Source: Sphingomonas taxi
GTDB lineage: Bacteria > Pseudomonadota > Alphaproteobacteria > Sphingomonadales > Sphingomonadaceae
Direction: 5' to 3'
Assembly: GCA_003243195.1 (NCBI GenBank)
Contig: QFQI01000004.1
Span: 62,001-126,000 of the forward strand
DNA length: 64,000 bases
This document shows, piece after piece, positions 25,970 through 34,189 of this stretch. The translations under genes and the position numbers were made by a program. Under the pieces are notes generated by a model. The model did not search any database. It was not told the origin of the DNA and worked only from the letters and a program-made list of their open reading frames with translations. The stretch's first letter is position 1; each line of letters opens with the position of its first letter.

Positions 25970-26701
25970 ATGAGCGATACCGTCTCCTTCGGCTATGAAG
26001 ATGTCACCCCCGCCCAGAAGACCGAGCGCGTGCGCGGGGTCTTCTCCAGCGTGGCCAGCCGCTACGACCTGATGAACGATGCGATGTCCGGGGGCATGCA
26101 CCGGCTGTGGAAGGACCGCTTCGTGCGCCGGGTGAAGCCGCGCCGGGGCGAGCAGATCCTCGACATGGCGGGCGGCACCGGCGACATCGCCTTCCGTCTG
26201 GCGGAAAGCGACGCGGCGGTGACGGTCGCCGACATCAACCCGGAGATGCTGGCGGTCGGCATGTCGCGCGCGCAGCAGCGCGGCATCGACGGGCTGGTGT
26301 GGAGCGAGGCCAATGCGGAAGTGCTGACCTTCCCCGATCGCTTCTTCGATGCCTATACGATCGCGTTCGGTATCCGCAACGTCACCGACATTCCCAAGGC
26401 GTTGCGGGAGGCGCATCGCGTGCTGCGCCGCGGCGGGCGCTTCTTCTGCCTGGAATTCTCCACCAACATATGGCCGGGCTTTTCCGACGTCTATGACGCC
26501 TATTCGCACCATATGGTGCCCAGGCTGGGCAAGCTGCTGGCGAACGATGCCGACAGCTACCGCTATCTGATCGAATCGATCCGCCGCTTCCCCGACATGC
26601 CGACGTTCGAGCGGATGATCGCCGACGCCGGCTTCGTGCAGACGAAGGTCGAGCCGATCATGGGCGGGCTGGTGGCGATCCACAGCGGCTGGAAGATTTG
26701 A
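25970..26701 (+). CDS. ubiE: Ubiquinone/menaquinone C-methyltransferase UbiE
   Basis: 243-residue SAM-dependent C-methyltransferase of quinone biosynthesis. Family signatures are visible: SRYDLMNDAMSGGMHRLWKD, the SAM-binding glycine motif DMAGGTGD, and AFGIRNVTDI. The C-terminus GWKI is that of UbiE. It heads a run of seven overlapping genes; its stop overlaps the TTG start of ubiB (TTGA). Confidence 0.95.
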   Translation: MSDTVSFGYEDVTPAQKTERVRGVFSSVASRYDLMNDAMSGGMHRLWKDRFVRRVKPRRGEQILDMAGGTGDIAFRLAESDAAVTVADINPEMLAVGMSRAQQRGIDGLVWSEANAEVLTFPDRFFDAYTIAFGIRNVTDIPKALREAHRVLRRGGRFFCLEFSTNIWPGFSDVYDAYSHHMVPRLGKLLANDADSYRYLIESIRRFPDMPTFERMIADAGFVQTKVEPIMGGLVAIHSGWKI

Positions 26702-28236
26702 CCTCCCCGGTCGTGCACACGTGGCGGCTCCTGAAATGGGGCCGCATCCTGGCGCGTCACGGTGCGCTGCGCGGGCTGGAGCGCGATCTCAACACGCCGC
26801 CGCGCCTGCGCCGGCTGTTGCGGCTGGCCCGGTTCGGCGCGCGCGTGCCGGCGGTGCCGCGCTACGCCGACGCGTTCGAGGCGCTGGGGCCGGCCGCGAT
26901 CAAGTTCGGGCAGACGCTGGCGACCCGCCCCGATCTGGTCGGCGAGGCGGCGGCGCACGACCTGCTGCGCCTGCAGGACGCGGTGCCGCCGGTGCCGTTC
27001 GCGACGATCGCCGAGGCGATGCGTGCCAGCTTCGGCCGGCCGCTCGATACGTTGTTCGCCGAGATCGAGGAGGAGCCGGTCGGCGCCGCCTCGATCGCGC
27101 AGGTGCACCGCGCGATCACCACCGACGGACGGCGCGTGGCGGTGAAGGTGCTGCGCCCGGGCGTCGAGGAGGATTTCGCGCGCGCGATCGCCACCTATGA
27201 ATGGGCGGCGGCGCAGATCGAACCCATGGGGGGCGAGATCGCCCGGCTCCAGCCACGGCTGGTGATCGAGACGTTCAAGCGCTGGACCGCGCGCGAGCTG
27301 AACTTCACGCGCGAGGCGGCGTCGGCGTCGGAGCTGGCCGAGACGATGACGTCGGAGCCGAACTTCTTCGTCCCCGCGGTCGACTGGGCGCGCACCACCG
27401 GCAAGGTGCTGACGATCGAGTGGATCGACGGCATCAAGCTGTCGAACCGCGACGCGCTGCGCGCCGCCGGCTATGATCTGCCCGAACTGGCGCGCGTGCT
27501 GGTCCACGCGTTCTTGCGGCAGGCGATCGCGGACGGCTTCTTCCACGCCGATCTGCACCAGGGCAATCTGTTCGCCTTGCCCGGCAACCGGGTGGCGGCG
27601 ATCGACTTCGGCATCATGGGACGGATCGACCGCCGCGCGCGGGTATGGCTGGCGGAGATCCTGTACGGCCTCATCACCGGCAATTACCGCCGCGTCGCCG
27701 AGATCCATTTCGAGGCGCAATATGTCCCGGCGCATCACAGCGTCGAGGAATTCGCCACCGCGTTGCGCGCGGTGGGCGAGCCGATGCGCGGATTGCCGGT
27801 CAAGGACATGTCGATCGGCATGATGCTGGACGGCCTGTTCGGGATCACGCGCGATTTCGACATGGTGACCCAGCCACACCTGCTGCTGCTGCAAAAGACG
27901 ATGGTGATGGTGGAGGGCGTGGCCACCGGCCTCGATCCCGACATCAATCTGTGGGTCACCGCCGCGCCGCTGGTGGAGGACTGGATCCGCACCGAGCTGG
28001 GGCCGGAAGCCGCGCTCGCCGACCAGCTCGTCGCCGACGTGAAGACGCTGACGCGATTGCCCGAGCTGGTGCGGCGGATCGAGGCGCGCTTCCCCGCCCC
28101 CGGTGGCGCGCCGCCGCGCCCGCCGCTGCGCGAGATCGAGCGGGTCCGCGTCGGCGGCGGCTGGCGCTATGCGCTCGCTGGTGCGATCGGCGTGGTCGCC
28201 GGCGTCGCGGGCATGCTGCTGGCGGGCGGATGGTGA
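26698..28236 (+). CDS. ubiB: Ubiquinone biosynthesis atypical kinase UbiB
   Basis: 512-residue ABC1/UbiB-family protein. The invariant KxGQ motif reads K69-F-G-Q72 in PAAIKFGQTLATRPDL, the nucleotide-binding region contains SIAQVHRA, and the active-site motif is AIDFGIMGR. A C-terminal transmembrane segment (ALAGAIGVVAGVAGMLLAGG) anchors it in the inner membrane. The UbiB family acts as an unorthodox ATPase that supports coenzyme Q synthesis or transport. Translation starts at TTG 26698, overlapping ubiE. Confidence 0.95.
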   Translation: MTSPVVHTWRLLKWGRILARHGALRGLERDLNTPPRLRRLLRLARFGARVPAVPRYADAFEALGPAAIKFGQTLATRPDLVGEAAAHDLLRLQDAVPPVPFATIAEAMRASFGRPLDTLFAEIEEEPVGAASIAQVHRAITTDGRRVAVKVLRPGVEEDFARAIATYEWAAAQIEPMGGEIARLQPRLVIETFKRWTARELNFTREAASASELAETMTSEPNFFVPAVDWARTTGKVLTIEWIDGIKLSNRDALRAAGYDLPELARVLVHAFLRQAIADGFFHADLHQGNLFALPGNRVAAIDFGIMGRIDRRARVWLAEILYGLITGNYRRVAEIHFEAQYVPAHHSVEEFATALRAVGEPMRGLPVKDMSIGMMLDGLFGITRDFDMVTQPHLLLLQKTMVMVEGVATGLDPDINLWVTAAPLVEDWIRTELGPEAALADQLVADVKTLTRLPELVRRIEARFPAPGGAPPRPPLREIERVRVGGGWRYALAGAIGVVAGVAGMLLAGGW

Positions 28237-29264
28237 GGTCGCGTCCGGCGTGGTGGCTGGCGGTGCCGGGCCGCTTCGCCGGGATCGAGCGAACCGCCGC
28301 GCGCTGCTGGCTGGCCGGACTGGCGCTGGCGCTGCTGCTGGCCGCCGTCGCCGTGCCGGTGACGCCGCCCTTCCCTGAATTCCTGCACGACGCGATCGTC
28401 GCCGCGATGCGCCACGGCGGCGGCTTCTATGACGCGTTGCACGATCTCTTGCGCGGCGAACCGGACGCCGGCGCCGCGCGGCTGCTGCCCCCGGCGCTGG
28501 CCGCGACGGCGGCGGCGATCCCCGAGTGGGCGATACTGGCGCTGGTCGCCGCCGCCCTGACCGCGCTGCTATGGATCGGCGGCCTGCGGCTGGGTGTGCT
28601 GTTCGCCCGTCCGGCGGGCGTCGCGATGGCGAGCGCGCTGCTGGCGGGGGGCATCGCCGCTACCGCGATGTTATGGACCCTCGCCCCGCATGCCGCGGCG
28701 GCCGCGATCCTGTCGGCGATCGCGATCGTCGCGCGGCGGGAGGATCGCTGGGGCGCGGCATGCGCGACGGCATGCGCGGCGGCGATCATCGACCCCGCCG
28801 CGCTGGTGACGATCGCGGTCATGGCGCTGCTGGCGCTGACGGAGGGCGCGCGGCGCGAGGCGCGCGGCTGGTCGGTCGCGCTGCTCGTCGCCGCGTCCGT
28901 GCTGGCCTTTCACCTGTGGGCGGTCGCGGGATGGACGGTCGTGCCCGCCGGCGAGCCACCGTCGGTCGCCGCTGTGCCGCGCCTGATCGCCGCCGCCCTG
29001 CCCGGCCCGCCCTCGACGATCGCGGCGCCGCTCGTGCTGCTCTCCGTCCTTGGCTGGGCGACGCTCACCGACGCGCTGGGACCACGCGTGCTGGCGCTCA
29101 TCGTCGCGGGCGCGGCACTGGATGGGGTCGGCGGCCTGCGCTCCGCGACGCTGGCGACCGCGTTGATCGCGCCGGGCATCGCTCTGGCGCCCGGGGCGAT
29201 CGGCGACCTGGCACGCAAGGCGCTCGACAGGCGGCGGATCACCGTTACAAGGATCGTCCGATGA
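28230..29264 (+). CDS. Polytopic membrane protein of unknown function
   Basis: 344 residues, almost entirely hydrophobic, with about eight to nine predicted transmembrane helices (for example about 24-42, 90-112, 116-140, 145-165 and 180-200). The N-terminus is basic and the end is Arg-rich (LDRRRITVTRIVR). It recalls polytopic glycosyltransferase-like or polyprenyl-handling membrane proteins in overall shape, but I see no diagnostic motif. ATG 28230 overlaps the ubiB stop by 7 bases and its stop overlaps the coaBC start by 4, so it is translated as part of the ubiE-to-moeB operon. A role in quinone or CoA metabolism is only a contextual guess. Confidence 0.8.
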   Translation: MVRSRPAWWLAVPGRFAGIERTAARCWLAGLALALLLAAVAVPVTPPFPEFLHDAIVAAMRHGGGFYDALHDLLRGEPDAGAARLLPPALAATAAAIPEWAILALVAAALTALLWIGGLRLGVLFARPAGVAMASALLAGGIAATAMLWTLAPHAAAAAILSAIAIVARREDRWGAACATACAAAIIDPAALVTIAVMALLALTEGARREARGWSVALLVAASVLAFHLWAVAGWTVVPAGEPPSVAAVPRLIAAALPGPPSTIAAPLVLLSVLGWATLTDALGPRVLALIVAGAALDGVGGLRSATLATALIAPGIALAPGAIGDLARKALDRRRITVTRIVR

Positions 29265-30442
29265 GCCGGATCCTGCTGATCGTCGGCGGTGGCATCGCCG
29301 CCTACAAGGCCTGCGAGCTGGTGCGCGGCCTGCGGGCGAACGGCCACGACGTACGCTGCGTACTGACCGAGGGCGGCGCCCATTTCGTCACTGCGATGAC
29401 GCTGGCCGCACTCAGCGAGAACAAGGTCCACACCACCTTGTGGGACCTGAAGGATGAGGCCGAGATGGGACACATCCGTCTCAGCCGCGAGGCCGATCTG
29501 GTGGTCGTTGCGCCGGCTACGGCCGACCTGCTCGCCCGGATGGCGGCTGGCATGGCCGACGATCTCGCCTCCACCTTGCTGCTCGCCACCGACACGCCGG
29601 TACTGGCCGCGCCGGCGATGAACGTGCGCATGTGGCAGCATGCGGCGACCCGCCGCAACGTCGCGCAATTGCGCCTGGATGGCGTGGAGATCATGGAACC
29701 CGACGCGGGCGCAATGGCATGCGGTGAATTCGGTCCCGGCCGCCTGCCCGAACCGGCGGTGATTCTTGCGCGAATCGAAGGCAAGCTGTCGGATCCGGCC
29801 GACAAGCGGCTGACCGGCCGCCATATTATCGTCACCGCCGGTCCAACCCACGAGCCGCTGGATCCGGTGCGCTACCTTGCCAACCGTTCGTCGGGGAAAC
29901 AGGGGTTCGCGATTGCCGAGGCGCTTGCCCGGCGTGGTGCGCGGGTCACGCTCGTCTCCGGGCCGGTCACGCTGCCGACCCCGACGAACGTCGAGCGTCA
30001 CGATGTCGAAACGGCCGATGACATGGCCCGCGCGGTCTTTTCGGCGCTTCCGGCGGATGCGGCGGTGATGGTGGCCGCGGTCGCGGACTGGCGCGTCGCC
30101 GACGTCGCGGCGCAAAAGCTGAAGAAGCAGGACGCTGACCCCGCGCCGTTGCAGTTGGTGCGTAACATCGACATATTGGCGACGCTGGGGCGTGACGCCG
30201 CGCGCCCGCGGCTGCTGATCGGATTTGCCGCTGAAACCGAACATGTCATCGAGCATGCAACCGCGAAGCGGCAGCGCAAGGGCGCCGACTGGATCGTCGC
30301 CAACGACGTGTCGGGAGACGTGATGGGTGGTGAGACGAACACCGTTCATCTGGTAACCGCGGCTGGCGTGGAAAGCTGGGAGGCGATGCATAAAACCTCT
30401 GTCGCACAACGGCTTGCCGACAGGATTGCCGATGCCCTGTGA
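29261..30442 (+). CDS. coaBC: Bifunctional phosphopantothenoylcysteine decarboxylase/synthetase
   Basis: 393 residues. The N-terminal flavoprotein decarboxylase (CoaC, 1-190) begins RILLIVGGGIAAYKACELVR and contains the APAMNVRMW motif. The C-terminal synthetase (CoaB) includes ITAGPTHEPLDPVRYLANRSSGKQG, and AAVADWR near residue 275. Together they convert 4'-phosphopantothenate and cysteine to 4'-phosphopantetheine for coenzyme A. Start ATG 29261 overlaps the upstream gene; the stop overlaps dut by 11 bases. Confidence 0.96.
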   Translation: MSRILLIVGGGIAAYKACELVRGLRANGHDVRCVLTEGGAHFVTAMTLAALSENKVHTTLWDLKDEAEMGHIRLSREADLVVVAPATADLLARMAAGMADDLASTLLLATDTPVLAAPAMNVRMWQHAATRRNVAQLRLDGVEIMEPDAGAMACGEFGPGRLPEPAVILARIEGKLSDPADKRLTGRHIIVTAGPTHEPLDPVRYLANRSSGKQGFAIAEALARRGARVTLVSGPVTLPTPTNVERHDVETADDMARAVFSALPADAAVMVAAVADWRVADVAAQKLKKQDADPAPLQLVRNIDILATLGRDAARPRLLIGFAAETEHVIEHATAKRQRKGADWIVANDVSGDVMGGETNTVHLVTAAGVESWEAMHKTSVAQRLADRIADAL

Positions 30443-30881
30443 ACCCGTGACGATTGCTATCTGCCGGCTTCCGCATGGCGACGGCCTGCCGCTTCCGCGG
30501 TATGCGACGCCCGGCGCCGCCGGTATGGACATCGTCGCCGCCGAAGACCTGACGCTCGCGCCGGGCGCGCGATATGCGGTGGCGACCGGCTTTGCGATCG
30601 CGATCCCGGCCGGTTACGAAGTCCAGGTCCGGCCGCGCTCTGGGCTGGCGCTCAAGCACGGCATCACCTGCCTCAACACCCCGGGCACGATCGACTGCGA
30701 TTATCGCGGCGAGGTGAAGATCATTCTCGTGAACCTCGGCGACGCGCCGTTCGCGGTCGTACGCGGCGAGCGCATCGCGCAACTGGTGCCCGCACCGGTC
30801 CTGCGCGCGCAGCTCACCGAGGTCGAGACGCTGGACGACACCGCGCGGGGCCATGGCGGCTTCGGGTCGACCGGCCGATGA
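30432..30881 (+). CDS. dut: Deoxyuridine 5'-triphosphate nucleotidohydrolase
   Basis: 149-residue trimeric dUTPase; it removes dUTP and supplies dUMP for thymidylate. All five motifs are visible: GMDIVAAEDL, RSGLALKHG, LNTPGTIDCDYRGE, RGERIAQLV and the C-terminal GHGGFGSTGR. ATG 30432 is used; GTG 30447 is an alternative that would remove the 11-base overlap with coaBC. coaBC-dut is a very common pair. Confidence 0.96.
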   Translation: MPCEPVTIAICRLPHGDGLPLPRYATPGAAGMDIVAAEDLTLAPGARYAVATGFAIAIPAGYEVQVRPRSGLALKHGITCLNTPGTIDCDYRGEVKIILVNLGDAPFAVVRGERIAQLVPAPVLRAQLTEVETLDDTARGHGGFGSTGR

Positions 30882-31240
30882 CCGCCACCTTGCTCGCCAT
30901 GTTGCTGCAAGCCTCCGCGATCGCGCCGCCGGCCGATGTGCAGAGTCTCCCGCCGCTGGCGCTCCACGACCGTCAGGCGCAAGGGCCACAGGTCGCTGAA
31001 TTCGTGCGCGGTGAGGTTCGCGCCGGACGCTGCGACCTGCCGCCCGATCGCACGACGCTGGACCTCGCCGTGCTGGTGAGCGCGACGGGCCGGGTGCGGC
31101 GGATCGTGCCGCAGGCGATCGGATGCGCGACGGTCGAGCAGTTCGCGGCCGGTCTCGTCCTGCGCTCCACACGCGACAATCTCGTCGCGCCGGCCACCGA
31201 TGCGTGGTTCCGCGCCACGGTGACGCTCGCCGGCCCGTGA
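30878..31240 (+). CDS. Small exported protein of unknown function
   Basis: 120 residues with a short hydrophobic N-terminus (MTATLLAMLLQASAIAPPA) that looks like a signal peptide. The remainder contains two cysteines about 60 residues apart (in GRCDLPPDR and AIGCATVEQF), possibly a periplasmic disulfide, and a beta-rich region resembling the C-terminal fold of TonB-like proteins (LAVLVSATGRVRRIVP ... ATVTLAGP). No motif proves a function. It overlaps dut at the start (ATGA) and the moeB-like gene at the end (4 bases). Confidence 0.75.
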   Translation: MTATLLAMLLQASAIAPPADVQSLPPLALHDRQAQGPQVAEFVRGEVRAGRCDLPPDRTTLDLAVLVSATGRVRRIVPQAIGCATVEQFAAGLVLRSTRDNLVAPATDAWFRATVTLAGP

Positions 31241-31998
31241 CGCTCGGCACCGACGAACTCCAGCGCTATGCCCGCCACATCGTGCTGCCGGAGATCGGCG
31301 GCGCGGGGCAGCAGCGGCTCGCGCGCGCGCATGTCGTGGTGATCGGCGCCGGCGGGATCGGCTCGCCGGTGATCCAGTACCTTGCCGCGGCCGGCGTGGG
31401 CCGGCTGACGATCGTCGACGACGATCGCGTTGATCTCAGCAACCTGCAACGACAGACGCTGTTCACGACCGGCGACGTCGGCGTCGCCAAGGCGGAAGCC
31501 GCGGCGGCGCTGGTCGCCCGCCTCAACCCGCATGTCACGGCACGGGCGCATGTCGTGCGGATCGGCGCGGACAATGCCGCCGCGCTGCTGGCCGGCGCGG
31601 ACGTGGTGGTCGACGGCTGCGACAATTTCGCGACCCGCCTGCTGGTCGGCGACACCGCGCTGGCGGGGCGGATCGCGCTCGTCTCCGCGGCCGTGGGGCG
31701 GTTCGAAGGACAGGTCGGCGTGTTCCGCGGCTGGGAAGCGGACCGGCCCTGCTATCGTTGCTTCGTCGGTGACGATCCGCAGCGTGACGGGCTGACCTGC
31801 GCCGAGGACGGGGTGCTGGGCCCGGTCACCGGCATCGTCGGCAGCATGGCCGCGCTGGAAGCGATCCGCCAGATCGCGCCCTTCGGCGAGGACAGCGCCG
31901 GGCGGCTGATGCTGCTGGACTTCCTCTCGCTGCGTTTCAGGACGCTGGCGCTGCCGCCCGACCCGGGCTGCCGCGCGTGCGGCAGCCCGGGCGCGTAA
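31237..31998 (+). CDS. moeB: ThiF/MoeB/HesA family adenylyltransferase
   Basis: 253-residue E1-like enzyme that adenylates the C-terminal glycine of a ubiquitin-like sulfur carrier (MoaD or ThiS). The nucleotide-binding GAGGIGS motif is at 37-43, DDDRVDLSNLQRQ is the conserved Arg/Asp segment, and the structural zinc site is CYRC plus CRAC near the C-terminus. No rhodanese domain is fused. MoeB versus ThiF cannot be settled without the carrier-protein partner. The start is GTG 31237 overlapping the previous stop. Its last codons form a long hairpin and it abuts galU with no gap. Confidence 0.88.
   Translation: MTLGTDELQRYARHIVLPEIGGAGQQRLARAHVVVIGAGGIGSPVIQYLAAAGVGRLTIVDDDRVDLSNLQRQTLFTTGDVGVAKAEAAAALVARLNPHVTARAHVVRIGADNAAALLAGADVVVDGCDNFATRLLVGDTALAGRIALVSAAVGRFEGQVGVFRGWEADRPCYRCFVGDDPQRDGLTCAEDGVLGPVTGIVGSMAALEAIRQIAPFGEDSAGRLMLLDFLSLRFRTLALPPDPGCRACGSPGA
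31962..31991. terminator. 13-bp perfect hairpin at the convergent moeB/galU junction
   Basis: CCCGGGCTGCCGC (31962-31974) and GCGGCAGCCCGGG (31979-31991) pair perfectly around the loop GCGT. It lies within the last codons of the moeB-like gene, 8 bases from the galU stop. There is no T-run on either side, so a terminator role is inferred from its position between back-to-back genes. Confidence 0.4.
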
Positions 31999-32868
31999 CT
32001 ACCCCAGCAGCCGCTGCGCGAACGCCCGCACCGCCGGACCGACGTCGCTGCGCGCCACCGCCAGCGCCAGGTTCGCGGTCACGAAGCCGGTCTTGTCGCC
32101 GCAATCATAGCGTTCGCCGTCGAAGGTGAAGCCGTGAAACGGCTGCTGCCCGATCAGCTTCGCCATCGCATCGGTCAACTGGATCTCGCCGCCGGCGCCG
32201 GTCTCCTTCGCGTCGAGGATCTTCATCACCTCAGGCTGGAGGATGTAGCGGCCCGGGATCATCAGGTTCGATGGCGCGCTCCCCTTGGCAGGCTTCTCGA
32301 CCAGCGCGGTCACCTCGGTCAGCGCGCCGTCACGCGCACCCGGGGAGATGATGCCGTATTTGTCGGTTTCGTCCGCACCGACCTCCAGCGCGCCGATGAC
32401 GTTGCCGCCGACCTTGTCATAGGCCGCCACCATCTGCGCCAGGAAATTGGGCGAGCCGACCATCAGTTCGTCGGGGAGCAGCACCGCGAACGGCTCGTCG
32501 CCGACGATCTCGCGCGCGCACCACACGGCATGGCCCAGCCCGAGCGGCTCCTGCTGGCGGACATACACCGGCGAGCCGGGCTGCTGGCGGATGTTCTCGA
32601 TCACCGACAGGCTCTTGCCGCGCGCGCGCATCGTCGTCTCGAGCTCGAACGACACGTCGAAATGATCTTCCAGCGCGCCCTTGCCGCGCCCGGTCACGAA
32701 GATCAGCTGCTCGATCCCTGCCTCCAGAGCCTCCTCGACCGCATATTGGATCAGCGGCTTGTCGACGACCGTCAGCATCTCCTTCGGCATCGCCTTGGTG
32801 GCGGGAAGGAACCGCGTACCGAGCCCGGCCACGGGAAAAATCGCCTTGCGTACCCGCTTGATAGTCAT
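31999..32868 (-). CDS. galU: UTP--glucose-1-phosphate uridylyltransferase
   Basis: 289 residues; makes UDP-glucose for exopolysaccharide and glycolipid synthesis. The nucleotide-binding signature GLGTRFLPATKAMPKEM, the VVDKPLIQYAVEEA segment and ELMVG region identify GalU/GtaB. The start is ATG 32868, preceded by a strong CAGGAGGA; a longer frame reaching 32982 has no such site. It ends directly against the moeB-like gene. Confidence 0.96.
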   Translation of the reverse strand: MTIKRVRKAIFPVAGLGTRFLPATKAMPKEMLTVVDKPLIQYAVEEALEAGIEQLIFVTGRGKGALEDHFDVSFELETTMRARGKSLSVIENIRQQPGSPVYVRQQEPLGLGHAVWCAREIVGDEPFAVLLPDELMVGSPNFLAQMVAAYDKVGGNVIGALEVGADETDKYGIISPGARDGALTEVTALVEKPAKGSAPSNLMIPGRYILQPEVMKILDAKETGAGGEIQLTDAMAKLIGQQPFHGFTFDGERYDCGDKTGFVTANLALAVARSDVGPAVRAFAQRLLG

Positions 32869-33056
32869 TCGGTCCTCCTGTTGGCGGGCGGTGTCTACGC
32901 TGCGCTGCAAGACGCCGCAATTCGATAACATGCCGAAACGAGTTGCAGTGACGGATCGGAGCGACGGGCAGCGGCGGCGCACGGCGGCACGCTTGCGGCA
33001 GGTTCGCGACGGGACTAAGCAGCGCCTATCCCGACATCGCTGGTTCGCGTTCTCCT

Positions 33057-33815
33057 ATGCTGAAGAAGTTGCTTCGTTCGTCGCGTCCCCCCGCTCCAGC
33101 ACCGTTCGCCGCTGCCGACGGCGTGCGCATCTACGCCGTGGGCGATATCCATGGCTGCCGCGCGGAACTCGATCGCCTGCTGGACATGATCGACGCCGAT
33201 GATGCCGCCCGACCCGAAGCGGAGACGATGCTGGTCTTTCTGGGCGACCTGGTCGATCGCGGTCCGGATTCGGCGGGGGTGGTGGAGCGGTTGCTCGCTT
33301 TGTCCACGACGCGGCCCGGCGTGCGCTTTCTCAAGGGCAACCACGAGGAACTGTTTCTCCAGGCGCTGGAGGGTACGAAGGATGCGCTGCGGCTGTTCTG
33401 CCGCGTCGGCGGCAAGGAGACGATCCTGAGCTACGGCATGAGCGCGTCGGAATATGACGCCCTGGATTATGCCGACGTGGCCCGGCGGCTCGACGAACTG
33501 GTGCCGCCGGCGCACCGTGCCTTCATCGCAGGTTTCGAGGACATGATCGTGTCGGGCGACTATGCCTTCGTGCATGCCGGCATCCGCCCCGACGTGCCGC
33601 TGGAGGAGCAACGCGGCAGCGACCTGCGCTGGATCCGCGAATCGTTCCTCGAACATAAACGCCCGCATCCCAAGATGATCGTCCATGGTCATACCATCAC
33701 GCCACAAGTCGACCACCGCCCCAATCGCATCGGCATCGACACCGGCGCCTATGCGTCCGGGCGGCTTACGGCGCTTGGGATTGAGGGACGCGAGACATGG
33801 TTGCTGAACACCTGA
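33057..33815 (+). CDS. Serine/threonine-type metallophosphatase
   Basis: 252-residue calcineurin-like phosphoesterase of the PrpA/PrpB (lambda PPase) type. Metal-binding motifs are in order: GDIHG (D30, H32), GDLVDRGPDS (D64), GNHEE (N95, H96), and the distal VHAG and HGHT histidines. It may dephosphorylate phosphoproteins or act as a diadenosine tetraphosphatase. It stands alone, in front of a small secreted protein gene with its own promoter. Confidence 0.9.
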   Translation: MLKKLLRSSRPPAPAPFAAADGVRIYAVGDIHGCRAELDRLLDMIDADDAARPEAETMLVFLGDLVDRGPDSAGVVERLLALSTTRPGVRFLKGNHEELFLQALEGTKDALRLFCRVGGKETILSYGMSASEYDALDYADVARRLDELVPPAHRAFIAGFEDMIVSGDYAFVHAGIRPDVPLEEQRGSDLRWIRESFLEHKRPHPKMIVHGHTITPQVDHRPNRIGIDTGAYASGRLTALGIEGRETWLLNT

Positions 33816-33833
33816 CGCGCCGGCAATCCACGC

Positions 33834-33861
33834 TTGCATTTTTGCGCACCACAGCTATGAG
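33834..33861 (+). promoter_or_regulatory. Promoter of the small secreted acidic-tail protein
   Basis: TTGCAT at 33834-33839, a 16-base spacer and TATGAG at 33856-33861, 27 bases before ATG 33889. Together with an AAAGGGAG ribosome binding site and a strong terminator it marks a compact single-gene unit. Confidence 0.5.
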
Positions 33862-33888
33862 GTGCCCTGCACGCAAAGGGAGTTTATC

Positions 33889-34134
33889 ATGCGTCTAGCG
33901 AAGTACATGCTCGCCGCCGCGGTCGCCACGATGGCGGTTGCTCCGGCGATGGCTGCGCCTGCCAACTCGGCGGCGAGCCTGTCGGTTGCCAAGTCGGTGC
34001 GCGCTGGCGCCGCGTCGGCGAAGAAGAACGAAGTTGCGGGCGGTGGCGTCATCGTCGCGGTTCTCGCCGCGGCTGCGGTTGTTGCCGGCATCGTCGTCGT
34101 CGCTGACGAAGACGATGATTCGGACAGCAACTAA
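33889..34134 (+). CDS. Small exported protein with C-terminal hydrophobic segment and acidic tail
   Basis: 81 residues; family not recognised. A typical signal peptide (MRLAKYMLAAAVATMAVAPAMA, cleavage after AMA) is followed by about 28 residues rich in Ala, Ser and Lys. A hydrophobic helix (GGVIVAVLAAAAVVAGIVVVA) then ends in an acidic tail (DEDDDSDSN). ATG 33889 has AAAGGGAG 7 bases upstream; a longer frame starting at 33862 would lose the signal peptide. It is flanked by its own promoter and an 11-bp-stem terminator with a long T-run, suggesting abundant expression. Confidence 0.8.
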   Translation: MRLAKYMLAAAVATMAVAPAMAAPANSAASLSVAKSVRAGAASAKKNEVAGGGVIVAVLAAAAVVAGIVVVADEDDDSDSN

Positions 34135-34160
34135 GCTGGTACGTCTCCTTCGGGAGAAGG

Positions 34161-34189
34161 AATAGCGGCCCTTGGGCCGCTATTTTTTT
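34161..34189 (+). terminator. Strong intrinsic terminator
   Basis: AATAGCGGCCC (34161-34171) pairs with GGGCCGCTATT (34174-34184) and runs into seven T. It lies 26 bases after the stop of the small exported protein. This is the clearest terminator in the window. Confidence 0.92.
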
